Source: Actinomycetes bacterium (GTDB lineage Bacteria; Actinomycetota; Actinomycetes; Actinomycetales; Microbacteriaceae). From it: a stretch of DNA of 5,034 nucleotides. Under the pieces are notes generated by a model. That model was not told the DNA's origin. It searched no databases and saw only the letters and a program-made list of their open reading frames with translations. The DNA lies in assembly GCA_021793715.1 (NCBI GenBank), contig JAJYSF010000110.1, positions 1-5,034 of the forward strand, in the 5' to 3' direction. Shown piece by piece: positions 1 to 5,034 of this stretch. Made by a program: the position numbers and the translations under genes. Each line of letters starts with the position of its first letter. Positions within the stretch are counted from its first letter, which is position 1.

Positions 1-111
1 ATGTACATCCGGCACGCGTCGAAGCACACGTGGGAGCGGACCGCCTCGCAGCTCGTGCAGGGCTCGTTCGAGCAGTGGCGCGGGTGGCGCTCACCCGAAG
101 TGGGGTACTGA
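1..111 (+). CDS. C-terminal end of an unidentified protein (5' end outside window)
   Basis: Frame 1 is open from the first base to a TGA at 109-111, giving 36 residues ending in RSPEVGY. An ATG happens to be the first codon, but the reading frame reaches the window edge, so this is most likely the tail of a longer gene and not a 36-residue peptide. The piece is basic and tryptophan-rich, with HTWERTA followed by an amphipathic stretch and EQWRGW. A 'TWERTA' helix near the C-terminus resembles the last helix of GT4-type glycosyltransferases, which would fit the polysaccharide genes at the other end of the window, but this is a weak resemblance. It is separated by 79 bases from the lipoprotein gene, so they need not be one operon. 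The frame is certain; the function is not established. Confidence 0.55.
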   Translation: MYIRHASKHTWERTASQLVQGSFEQWRGWRSPEVGY

Positions 112-190
112 CCAGCCGGATCCCGCCGGAGCTCTGTGCGGGGCGCGGTCAGGGGTGCGCCCAACGCTCACGCGCGACATACTGGACGCC

Positions 191-601
191 ATGCAGCGGA
201 TTCGCGGAGCGGTGGCCCTCGCCGTACTCGGGCTCGGCGCGCTGACGCTCGCGGGCTGCGCGGGGTCGATAGGCGGCTTCAGCGACCTCGACGCGGATCG
301 CGAGGCGCAGGACGAGCTTCCGGCGCTCGACGAGGTCGCGCTCGCGTCCGTCGACGCTCAGACCAGCCGATACGTCGGCGAATACAAGGGGACATCGCTG
401 TGGCTCGTCGAAGGGCGCGCAGACTCGCCTGTGTGCTTGGTCGCCGCCAGTGACGATTCCGAGTGGACCATGGCCTGCGGCTCGGGCGCCGGACTGACGA
501 CGAGCGGCGCCCTCGGTCGTTTCACGGTGGTGCCGGACAACCTTCCCGCGCCCCACGAGGCGACCGCGATTTCGGAGAACGTGTACGCCCTCGGCGGGTG
601 A
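191..601 (+). CDS. Small secreted lipoprotein of unknown function
   Basis: A 136-residue protein with a classic lipoprotein signal. It has basic residues at 3 and 5, a hydrophobic core at about 7-20, and the lipobox LAGC with Cys23 as the lipidation site. After export and diacylglyceryl transfer, a domain of about 114 residues should sit on the outer face of the membrane. The mature part begins with a Gly/Ser linker and an acidic stretch (about 29-50). A compact domain follows with a YVGEYKG segment, SLWLVEG, and two cysteines (in PVCLVA and MACGS) that could form a disulfide. I do not recognise a family; similar short lipoproteins are common in Microbacteriaceae. The ATG at 191 is chosen because it puts the charged N-terminus directly before the hydrophobic core. 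A GTG at 155 in the same frame would add 12 residues and spoil the signal. No good Shine-Dalgarno is seen. A CATACT at 178-183 lies 7 bases before the ATG, so a leaderless transcript is possible. Confidence 0.82.
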   Translation: MQRIRGAVALAVLGLGALTLAGCAGSIGGFSDLDADREAQDELPALDEVALASVDAQTSRYVGEYKGTSLWLVEGRADSPVCLVAASDDSEWTMACGSGAGLTTSGALGRFTVVPDNLPAPHEATAISENVYALGG

Positions 602-649
602 ACGGTATGAGCGCCAGGCGCGCGCAGCGAGCGCGGCGCGGGCGGGCGC

Positions 650-664
650 GGTCGATGATCGACC
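650..664. repeat. 15-base palindrome in the convergent gap (possible weak terminator)
   Basis: The arms GGTCGAT (650-656) and ATCGACC (658-664) are perfectly complementary around one central base. As RNA this would form a 6-bp stem with a 3-base loop. It lies 49 bases after the lipoprotein stop and 56 bases after the stop of the minus-strand HNH gene, where a bidirectional terminator is expected. There is no T-tract on either side and the stem is short, so a terminator role is only a suggestion. The rest of 602-719 is GC-rich, with no gene that I can support. Confidence 0.3.
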
Positions 665-719
665 TCAGCAGGAGTCCGATGGTCAGAGCGTGACGGCGTG
701 CGACGGTCGTCGGGCCGCA

Positions 720-2003
720 TCACCACCCTTCCTTCCGGTCCGAATTGTCGTCCGCGCGCTCGGCTGCCCGCGCGCGGGCAGCTGCGTTGTTGCGGGCGTC
801 GCGGTCCTGGACGATGCGTCGTTCGTGCGCGGACCGCTCGTCGGCACGGCGCTTCGCCTCCAGCGACTCGACGTGTGCGCGGAAGTCACCCCGATTCTCT
901 GGTGGGTCGCCGTCTCGTGCCCATTCGGGGCGGTCGTCGTCTCTTGTCGGTGACGGTGCCGGCTGAAAGAACACGCGGCTCGCCGGTTCGTCGCGATGCG
1001 TGCGGCCGGCCGGGCTGGTCCATTCGATGACGCCGTCGGCGAGTTGGCGTAGGGTCCACCCCGAGCCGTGCTTCATCATGTGGTGTCCCTCGCAGAGCGC
1101 CGCGAGGTTCGATTGCGCCGTCTGACCACCGCGCGCATAGTCGTGCGAGTGATCGATGTCGCTCTTGCGCGCGGGCACAGTGCACCCCGGGAACCTGCAG
1201 GTCATATCCCGTCCGATCAGCGCGCGCCGTTGCGCCGCGGATGGTCGGTAATGGTCGACGCGTTCAATGGTGCCCGAGTCGGGGCGATAGAACAGCCGTT
1301 CCCAACCAGCCGCGCTGCCCGCGACGATCCGAGCGGTGTTGGGTGAGACGAGACCGCCCTCATCGATCCAGCTCGTGCCGTCGTCGGGATCGATCATCTG
1401 GTCGACCGGAATCGTCACCTGCACCGTCGCCTGCACATCCGCGAGCGTGGCGCCCGTGCCCGAGGCGTGAAGGTCGTGGCCCGTCGGCTCCGCCGACAGA
1501 AGGATGTCCGTGAGGATGTCGACGCGCAGCTGATCCAGCGTGCGCAGGTCGGTCGCAGCAGCAGGCGCCGCGTCGTCGACCGCGTGCCCGCCTTCGCGGT
1601 CGTGCGCACGTCGCGCGCGTCGTCGGTCGGCCGTCACGATCTTCGCCATCTCGGTGGCGCGGTCGTACAGGGCGCGCCCCTCGAAGGTGGGGAGATAGAT
1701 GACCAGGTCGCTCATGCCGTCGTCGCGCTCGGTCAGCGTGACGAAACGACGTGCGCGCTCCCGCTCGTGACGCTCACGTAGTGAGAGCGGCGCGAGCTCG
1801 GCGGCCTGTTTCTTCACGATGCGCTTCAGATCCCCCGGTGTGCTCTGCTCCGCGAACGGGACCGCCGCCTGATCGAGGGACGCGCGCGCGTCCGGCGTGA
1901 GCGGCCCGCCCGCGTCGACGACAGCACGTGCGTGCCGCACGGAGATTCGCCCGTCACAGAGCGCGTCGTGCATCCGGGGGTAGGAGTCGACGAACTGCTC
2001 GGT
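720..2003 (-). pseudogene. 5'-truncated DUF222 / HNH endonuclease (13E12-repeat type)
   Basis: The minus-strand frame ends at a TGA (720-722) and encodes a DUF222 fragment followed by an HNH nuclease domain. Numbering from the first in-frame ATG (1973) gives 417 residues. DUF222-like sequence includes DGRISVRHAR (8-17) and continues to about residue 240. The HNH domain has Cys259 and Cys264 as a metal-binding pair, the DIDHSH core at 272-277, then GG, Asn289, Cys294, HH at 297-298 and His302. The C-terminus is long, charged, probably helical and rich in Arg/Ala. The frame stays open and family-like upstream of the ATG (…EQFVDSYPR) to about 2000, then runs to a stop at 2025-2027 with no start codon. 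The N-terminal part of DUF222, perhaps 100-150 residues, is therefore missing. No Shine-Dalgarno precedes the ATG at 1973. These genes are multicopy and dispersed in actinobacteria, and their biological role is poorly known. The HNH domain itself looks intact, but expression is doubtful without the native start. Confidence 0.8.
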
Positions 2004-2010
2004 CGGCCTC
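1996..2010. other. Head-to-head junction of two 5'-truncated genes
   Basis: Leftwards from about 2000, the minus strand reads DUF222/HNH protein. Rightwards from about 2002, the plus strand reads ABC ATPase (VGL, then YPHQLSGG). Neither gene has its start, no intergenic DNA lies between them, and there is no insertion sequence or obvious inverted or direct repeat at the boundary. The boundary is estimated from where each translation stops looking like its family, so it is uncertain by several bases. A CTCGAG palindrome at 2008-2013 and a GTCGAC at 1986-1991 lie close by. Such six-base sites are frequent in GC-rich DNA. Confidence 0.65.
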
Positions 2011-2409
2011 GAGAGCCAGCGGCGTCACTATCCGCATCAGCTGTCCGGCGGCCAGAAGCAGCGCGTGGCGATCGCGCGGGCGGTCGCGCTGGATCCGGCT
2101 CTGCTGATCGCCGACGAGCCGACGAGCGCGCTGGACGTGTCCGTGCAGGCGCAGGTTCTCGAGGTGTTCCGCGACTTGCAGGAGCGACTGGGGTTCGCCT
2201 GCCTGTTCATCAGCCATGACCTCGCGGTGATCGACGAGCTGTGCGACGACGTCTCCGTGCTGCACTTTGGACGCGTGGTGGAGACGGGCACGCGCGAGCG
2301 CGTGCTGCGGGATCCCGAGGACGATTACACGCGCCGTCTCCTCGCGGCCGCTCCGGTGCCGGATCCGATCGTGCAACGGGAGAGACGCGCGGCGCGCATT
2401 GCGGGATGA
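2002..2409 (+). pseudogene. C-terminal remnant of an oligopeptide-type ABC transporter ATPase
   Basis: The frame ending at TGA 2407-2409 encodes the second half of a Dpp/Opp-type nucleotide-binding subunit. It contains the ABC signature LSGGQKQR (from 2041), Walker B LLIADEP with the catalytic Glu, the D-loop SALD, the H-loop ISHD, and a C-terminal extension with DDYTRRLLAAAPVPDP like that of peptide transporter ATPases. The Walker A motif, Q-loop and everything before them are absent. Upstream the frame only runs to a TAG at 1981-1983, with no plausible start. A GTG at 2065 falls after the signature motif and could only give a non-functional fragment. Intact family members are about 300-350 residues, or about 550 when two ATPase halves are fused; about 135 remain here. 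Without Walker A it cannot hydrolyse ATP. It would have powered peptide or similar solute uptake at the membrane. It lies 48 bases before the epoxide hydrolase on the same strand, probably a former operon partner. Confidence 0.85.
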
Positions 2410-2446
2410 TCATCGAGCGCGGCCGGTTCGCCGCCGCTCGGACGAC

Positions 2447-2452
2447 AGGAGG
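2447..2452 (+). promoter_or_regulatory. Shine-Dalgarno for the epoxide hydrolase
   Basis: AGGAGG, a full match to the anti-Shine-Dalgarno core, ends 5 bases before the ATG at 2458. It fixes the start of the hydrolase and shows that this gene's own translation signal survived the loss of the upstream ATPase. Confidence 0.85.
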
Positions 2453-2457
2453 ACGAC

Positions 2458-3618
2458 ATGACCATCGACGACGCGATCCGCCCGTTCGAGCTGAAGGTCG
2501 ACGAGGCGCGGGTCGCGGATCTGCGCGACCGGCTCGCCCGGGCGCGTCTTCCGGAGCGCGAGACGGTCAGCGTCGGCGACGCTTCCTCGGATGCCGACTG
2601 GAGTCAGGGCGTCCCGCGCGCCTACCTGACGGAACTCGCCGAGTACTGGGCGACGCAGTACGACTGGCGAAGACTCGAGGACGAGTTCAACGCTCATGAC
2701 CCGGCCGTCACGCGCATCGACGGCGTGGACATCGTCTTCCTCCACGTCCGCTCATCGCACGCCGATGCCGTGCCGCTCGTGCTCACCCATGGCTGGCCGA
2801 GCTCGGTGATCGAGCCGCTGGAGGTCGCGCGTGCGTTCGCTGAACCCGACGACCCTGAGGCGCCGGCGTTCCACGTCGTCGCGCCCGCGTTACCGGGTTT
2901 CGGTCCGAGCGGAAAGCCCGTGGAGACGGGGTGGTCAGTCGATCGGACCGCCGATGCGTGGTCCGTGCTGATGTCGCGGCTCGGTTACGAACGGTTCGTC
3001 GCCGCGGGCGGCGACTGGGGTGGTCGGGTGACGGCTGCGCTGGCCGTGCGACACCCCGATCGCGTCGCGGCGATCCACTCCTTCACCCCCTACGTCGAGG
3101 TGCCGCCCGAGGACGACGATCTCGACGAGCGCGAAGCCGCCGATCTGGCGGAAACCCGGGCGTTCTGGCAGAGGTGCGGGGGATACTCTCTCGAGCAATC
3201 GACGCGTCCGCAGACGCTCGCATACGCGCTGACCGATTCCCCGATCGGCCAGCTCGCCTGGATCGTCGAGAAGTTCCACGGGTGGACCGACAACGACGGC
3301 CGCCCCGAGGACATCGTGGCACGCGACCGTATCCTTGACACGGTGTCGCTCTACTGGTTCACCGCGTCGGCGGGATCGTCGGCACGGTTCTACTGGGAGA
3401 ACTTCCCACCCGACAACCGCGCCCCCATTGAGGTGCCGTCGGCGGTGACGGTGTTCGCTCGGGAGATCGAGCGCCTGCCTCGCGCATGGGTCGAGCGGCG
3501 GTTCCGCGACCTGCGCGTGTGGAGTTACGCGCCGCGCGGCGGTCATTTCCCCATGCTGGAGGTGCCGGGCGACTACGTCGCCGAAGTGCGCCGCGCATTC
3601 TGCGCGATGCGCTCATAG
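2458..3618 (+). CDS. Epoxide hydrolase, microsomal-type alpha/beta hydrolase
   Basis: A 386-residue cytoplasmic enzyme (no signal peptide), of normal length for bacterial relatives of microsomal epoxide hydrolase. These add water to epoxides to give vicinal diols through a covalent ester intermediate. The N-terminal EHN domain (about 5-115) starts IRPFELKVDEARVADLRDRLA and includes YWATQYDWR. The alpha/beta hydrolase core follows, with the oxyanion-hole motif HGWP (111-114), LPGFGPS (145-151) and the nucleophile elbow GGDWGG with Asp186. The lid segment holds TLAYALTDSP and EKFHGW. Tyr299 in LYW is a likely lid tyrosine that activates the epoxide. Glu336 in VFAREI is the likely charge-relay acid and His363 in GGHFP the catalytic base. 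All catalytic residues are present, so the enzyme should be active. The substrate is unknown. The gene lies 48 bases behind the ABC ATPase remnant on the same strand, suggesting an original role in breaking down an imported compound. If the upstream operon promoter was lost, its expression may now be weak or depend on a new promoter. Confidence 0.92.
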   Translation: MTIDDAIRPFELKVDEARVADLRDRLARARLPERETVSVGDASSDADWSQGVPRAYLTELAEYWATQYDWRRLEDEFNAHDPAVTRIDGVDIVFLHVRSSHADAVPLVLTHGWPSSVIEPLEVARAFAEPDDPEAPAFHVVAPALPGFGPSGKPVETGWSVDRTADAWSVLMSRLGYERFVAAGGDWGGRVTAALAVRHPDRVAAIHSFTPYVEVPPEDDDLDEREAADLAETRAFWQRCGGYSLEQSTRPQTLAYALTDSPIGQLAWIVEKFHGWTDNDGRPEDIVARDRILDTVSLYWFTASAGSSARFYWENFPPDNRAPIEVPSAVTVFAREIERLPRAWVERRFRDLRVWSYAPRGGHFPMLEVPGDYVAEVRRAFCAMRS

Positions 3619-3705
3619 CGACCCCCTTGTGTTCGCGAAACCGACCGCATGACCCGGACGCTCCCGAGGAGACGACGATGCCACCCTCAGCGCGTGCGAT
3701 CATCC

Positions 3706-3733
3706 GGTCGCGTTCGGCAACCGCGCCGCGACC
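3706..3733 (+). terminator. Possible hairpin terminator after the epoxide hydrolase
   Basis: GGTCGCG (3706-3712) and CGCGACC (3727-3733) can form a perfect 7-bp GC-rich stem with a 14-base loop. It lies 88 bases after the hydrolase stop and before the leaderless-type start of the HIT gene. There is no T-tract after it, which is common in GC-rich actinobacteria but lowers certainty. If the HIT gene instead starts at 3678, this hairpin would be inside coding sequence. Confidence 0.3.
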
Positions 3734-3748
3734 ACGCCCGTCATCCGC

Positions 3749-3754
3749 TACCGT
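3749..3754 (+). promoter_or_regulatory. Possible -10 element for a leaderless HIT transcript
   Basis: TACCGT fits the actinobacterial TANNNT -10 pattern and ends 7 bases before the ATG at 3762, which would place transcription start at or next to the start codon. The bases just before the ATG (GAGGG, 3756-3760) are too close to act as a Shine-Dalgarno, which favours leaderless initiation. No convincing -35 element is seen, so the call rests on spacing and a short motif. Confidence 0.4.
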
Positions 3755-3761
3755 CGAGGGC

Positions 3762-4253
3762 ATGACCTGGCGCGAAGACCGTATCGGATCCGCCGTGCGC
3801 GGGGAGAACCCCACGGTGCTCGCCGAGCTTCGCGGCGGCTACGCCGTCATCGGCGACGTCCAGTTCCTGCCCGGCTACTGCGTGCTCCTCGGCAAGGATC
3901 CGCACGCGACGGCGCTCGCGGAGATGCCGCGCGCCGATCGCGTGCAGTTCCTCGCCGACGCCGATCTGCTCGCCGCGGCCGTCGAACGCGCGTGCCGTGA
4001 GGCGGATCCGCGCTTTCGGCGCACCAACATCGACGTCCTCGGCAACCACGACGCCTTCGTGCACGCCCATATTTGGCCGCGTTACGAGTGGGAGGCGCCG
4101 GAGCTCGTGCGCCGTCCGGTGTGGCTCTACGATCCTGCGAACTGGCGCGACCCCGCGACCGCCCTCGATGCGCGGCACGACGCGCTCCGCGCGAGCATCG
4201 CACGTCACCTCAGAGCGCTCGCGGCTGCCGACGCCGTGCGGATCCGCGCCTGA
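3762..4253 (+). CDS. HIT-like protein, putative diadenosine tetraphosphate hydrolase family
   Basis: A 163-residue cytoplasmic protein. HIT-superfamily enzymes cleave nucleotide phosphoanhydrides or phosphoramidates through a histidine nucleophile. Here the motif region reads FVHAHIWPRY: His101 and His103 are present, but the usual third histidine is Trp105. His103 would be the nucleophile by alignment to HxHxH. The preceding LGN (93-95) with an Asp-Ala-Phe turn and the N-terminal GDVQFLPGY (31-39) fit the HIT fold, where the first strands hold the base and sugar. Substrate is uncertain; Ap4A hydrolase is the usual label for this branch. ATG 3762 is chosen because MTWREDRIGS is the N-terminus I expect from actinobacterial relatives and because a TANNNT element lies 7 bases upstream. 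An in-frame ATG at 3678 has a better Shine-Dalgarno (GAGGAG, 3666-3671, 6-base gap) and would add 28 Pro/Ser/Arg-rich residues of no domain character. The gene faces the convergent acetyltransferase. Confidence 0.78.
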   Translation: MTWREDRIGSAVRGENPTVLAELRGGYAVIGDVQFLPGYCVLLGKDPHATALAEMPRADRVQFLADADLLAAAVERACREADPRFRRTNIDVLGNHDAFVHAHIWPRYEWEAPELVRRPVWLYDPANWRDPATALDARHDALRASIARHLRALAAADAVRIRA

Positions 4254-4266
4254 GCGTGCCCCGGTC

Positions 4267-4320
4267 CGCGAGTGCCCCGTCGCCCCGTCCCGCACCGAAA
4301 AGGGCACGAACGCACTCGCG
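4267..4320. repeat. Inverted repeat in the convergent intergenic region
   Basis: CGCGAGTGC (4267-4275) and GCACTCGCG (4312-4320) are perfect 9-base inverted copies separated by 36 bases. A second possible pairing, GTGCCC (4272-4277) with GGGCAC (4302-4307), overlaps it and would compete. It starts 13 bases after the HIT stop and ends 27 bases before the acetyltransferase stop, so it could help stop transcription of the HIT gene. There is no T-tract and the loop is large. Confidence 0.35.
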
Positions 4321-4332
4321 AGGCGCCCGCTG

Positions 4333-4373
4333 GCGTCATCGCGCCGCTTAGCCCTTCAGGCGCTTGATGACGC
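4333..4373 (-). terminator. Stem-loop spanning the acetyltransferase stop codon (candidate terminator)
   Basis: On the transcript of the minus-strand gene, an 8-bp outer stem forms between 4366-4373 and 4333-4340 (GCGTCATC with GATGACGC). A 5-bp inner stem, 4359-4363 with 4341-4345 (AGCGCC side with GGCGC), stacks on it after a 2-base bulge. The 13-base loop holds the end of the gene including the TAA at 4348-4350. The upstream arm encodes the last residues (RVIKRL), so the structure overlaps coding sequence. Thirteen pairs, mostly GC, make a stable hairpin. No U-tract follows, so it may be an actinobacterial U-less terminator or a 3'-end protecting structure. Confidence 0.45.
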
Positions 4374-4803
4374 GGGCGGGAACACCGGCCACGAGCACGT
4401 CGTCCGGCACGTCTTCTGTGACGATCGAGCCGGCCGCGACGATCGCGCCCGCTCCGATCGTGACGCCCGCGAGCACCGTCGACGATGCCCCGATCCACGA
4501 TCCGGCGCCCACGACGATCGGATCGTGCCGCACCGCGCCCGCGCGCCGCTCGTGCGGGCCGACCTCGTGAGTGTCTGTGATGAGGCGCACGAACGGCCCG
4601 ATATTCACTCGGTCGCCGATCGTCACGTGCGGCCGCACGTAGCAGTCGCGGTTGATGAACACGTCGTCGCCGATCGTGATGTCGCCCGTGAACTCGCCGC
4701 CCCGGTAGATCTGGGTCCGATCGCCCACGCGGAGCGTCGTGTGCTCGCCCTGGTTGAACTTGACCTGCTTCGCGATGCGCGTGTCGTCGCCGATCTCGAG
4801 CAT
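4348..4803 (-). CDS. Hexapeptide-repeat (left-handed beta-helix) acetyltransferase
   Basis: A 151-residue cytoplasmic acyltransferase of the galactoside/maltose/sugar O-acetyltransferase type, which uses acetyl-CoA and works as a trimer. Hexapeptide turns run from about 2 to 130 (LEIGDD, LRVGDR, ITIGDD, VTIGDR, then VIGxGS-like VVGAGSWIGA and VTIGAGAIVAAGS). The loop TDTHEVG contains His79, the expected catalytic base. The C-terminus VPDDVLVAGVPARVIKRL is the typical cap of the coil and part of the CoA site. ATG 4803 is chosen because it begins directly in the first coil. A longer frame to 4869 would overlap the upstream gene by about 60 bases and add a basic, non-family N-terminus. A GGAAG (4813-4817 on the complement) lies 9 bases upstream. 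It follows the glycosyltransferase by only 4 bases, so the two are co-transcribed and probably translationally coupled. The likely role is acetylating a sugar during surface-polysaccharide or nucleotide-sugar synthesis. The acceptor is unknown. Confidence 0.88.
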   Translation of the reverse strand: MLEIGDDTRIAKQVKFNQGEHTTLRVGDRTQIYRGGEFTGDITIGDDVFINRDCYVRPHVTIGDRVNIGPFVRLITDTHEVGPHERRAGAVRHDPIVVGAGSWIGASSTVLAGVTIGAGAIVAAGSIVTEDVPDDVLVAGVPARVIKRLKG

Positions 4804-4807
4804 GGCG

Positions 4808-5034
4808 TCAGTCTTCCAGCGGCGCCATGATCTCGAACGACCGATCGCGCGAGAGCGCGAGTCCGTCACGCATGCCCGTCCAGAGGTTGCGCCAGCCGCG
4901 GCGTGTGATCTTGCGCTCGACGAAACCGAGGCGGATCAGCTCCTTCGCGAACGTCGCCGCCGTGCCGAGCGCGAAGGCGAGCGGGCGATAGTCGCCGTGT
5001 GCGCGGTAGTAATGCGACATGATCCCGCGGTTGC
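4808..5034 (-). CDS. Glycosyltransferase, probably family 2, C-terminal part (5' end outside window)
   Basis: The frame is open from the right edge to TGA 4808-4810 and gives about 75 residues. An internal ATG lies at 5020, but the frame continues upstream as …NRGI before it, so the gene starts beyond the window. The NRGIMSHYYRAHGDYR segment resembles the conserved 'RNR-x-x-x-xxRxH' region after the catalytic domain of GT2 rhamnosyl- or galactosyltransferase-like enzymes. There it is followed by a hydrophobic or amphipathic helix (here LAFALGTAATFAKELIRLGF) and a basic RRGWRNLWTGMRDGL segment, the pattern of the final 'glycosyltransferase-to-membrane' tail. The C-terminal end is acidic (MAPLED). 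No catalytic DxD is visible because that part is missing. Four bases separate its stop from the acetyltransferase start, consistent with joint work on one glycan. The GT2 assignment rests on the tail alone. Confidence 0.6.
   Translation of the reverse strand, partial: NRGIMSHYYRAHGDYRPLAFALGTAATFAKELIRLGFVERKITRRGWRNLWTGMRDGLALSRDRSFEIMAPLED

Noticed and set aside
155..190. Upstream GTG start for the lipoprotein
   Set aside because: It would put 12 extra mixed polar residues before a normal basic-hydrophobic lipoprotein signal. The ATG at 191 gives a textbook signal peptide.
358..726. 122-codon minus-strand frame opposite the lipoprotein gene
   Set aside because: It is Pro/Arg/His-rich low-complexity translation, with no ribosome site, and overlaps a better-supported gene.
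1986..2013. GTCGAC and CTCGAG six-base sites next to the gene junction as proof of a cloning join
   Set aside because: Both sites are intact, not hybrid, and common in GC-rich coding DNA. They do not by themselves show an artificial ligation.
1954..2376. 140-codon open frame on the minus strand over the ABC ATPase remnant
   Set aside because: It runs antisense to the conserved LSGGQ, Walker B and H-loop codons and begins inside them, so it is a shadow of the ATPase.
2935..3546. 203-codon open frame on the minus strand
   Set aside because: It is wholly antisense to the epoxide hydrolase, whose catalytic motifs are all intact. Long antisense frames are expected in GC-rich DNA with G/C third positions, and the translation has no recognisable motif.
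3632..3639. TTCGCGAA palindrome after the epoxide hydrolase
   Set aside because: At eight bases with no loop it is too short to call an operator or terminator.
3997..4830. 277-codon open frame on the plus strand
   Set aside because: It crosses the end of the HIT gene and is antisense to the acetyltransferase. Its translation is Arg/Ala/Asp-rich with no domain features, as expected of a shadow frame.
1..5034. CRISPR array, tRNA, rRNA, insertion sequence or toxin-antitoxin pair
   Set aside because: No regularly spaced repeats, cloverleaf-like segments, transposase motifs, or paired small genes were seen on either strand by reading.

Overview
High-GC DNA (roughly two-thirds G+C by eye) with strong third-position G/C preference. 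Protein families and wording typical of Actinobacteria (a DUF222/HNH '13E12-type' endonuclease, a HIT-like protein starting MTW, a sparse-promoter/leaderless style) suggest an actinomycete, most likely Microbacteriaceae. The genus is inferred from recollection of similar proteins, not from a search.

Layout, left to right. (1) The last 36 codons of a plus-strand gene enter from the left edge. (2) A small lipoprotein gene (191-601, +) with a clear lipobox follows. (3) After a 118-base convergent gap comes a minus-strand DUF222/HNH endonuclease remnant that ends at 720 and has lost its 5' end near 2000. (4) Immediately next to it, on the plus strand, is the C-terminal part of an oligopeptide-type ABC transporter ATPase (about 2002-2409) that has lost its Walker A half. 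(5) Downstream of it are an intact epoxide hydrolase (2458-3618) with a strong ribosome binding site and, after a 143-base gap, a HIT-like nucleotide hydrolase gene (3762-4253). (6) A convergent gap with hairpins separates these from a minus-strand pair: a glycosyltransferase (family 2-like) C-terminus running off the right edge and a hexapeptide-repeat acetyltransferase translated 4 bases after it.

How they fit together. The right-hand pair looks like part of a surface-polysaccharide locus: sugar transfer plus sugar O- or N-acetylation. The ABC ATPase and epoxide hydrolase were probably once consecutive genes of a peptide-type uptake and catabolism operon. The most notable feature is the head-to-head fusion of two genes, each missing its 5' end, at about 1996-2008. 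One deletion between two divergent transcription units would explain it; an assembly or cloning chimera would look the same.

I found no CRISPR array, tRNA, rRNA, transposase, or convincing new multi-gene system. The rest of the window looks like ordinary actinobacterial chromosome.
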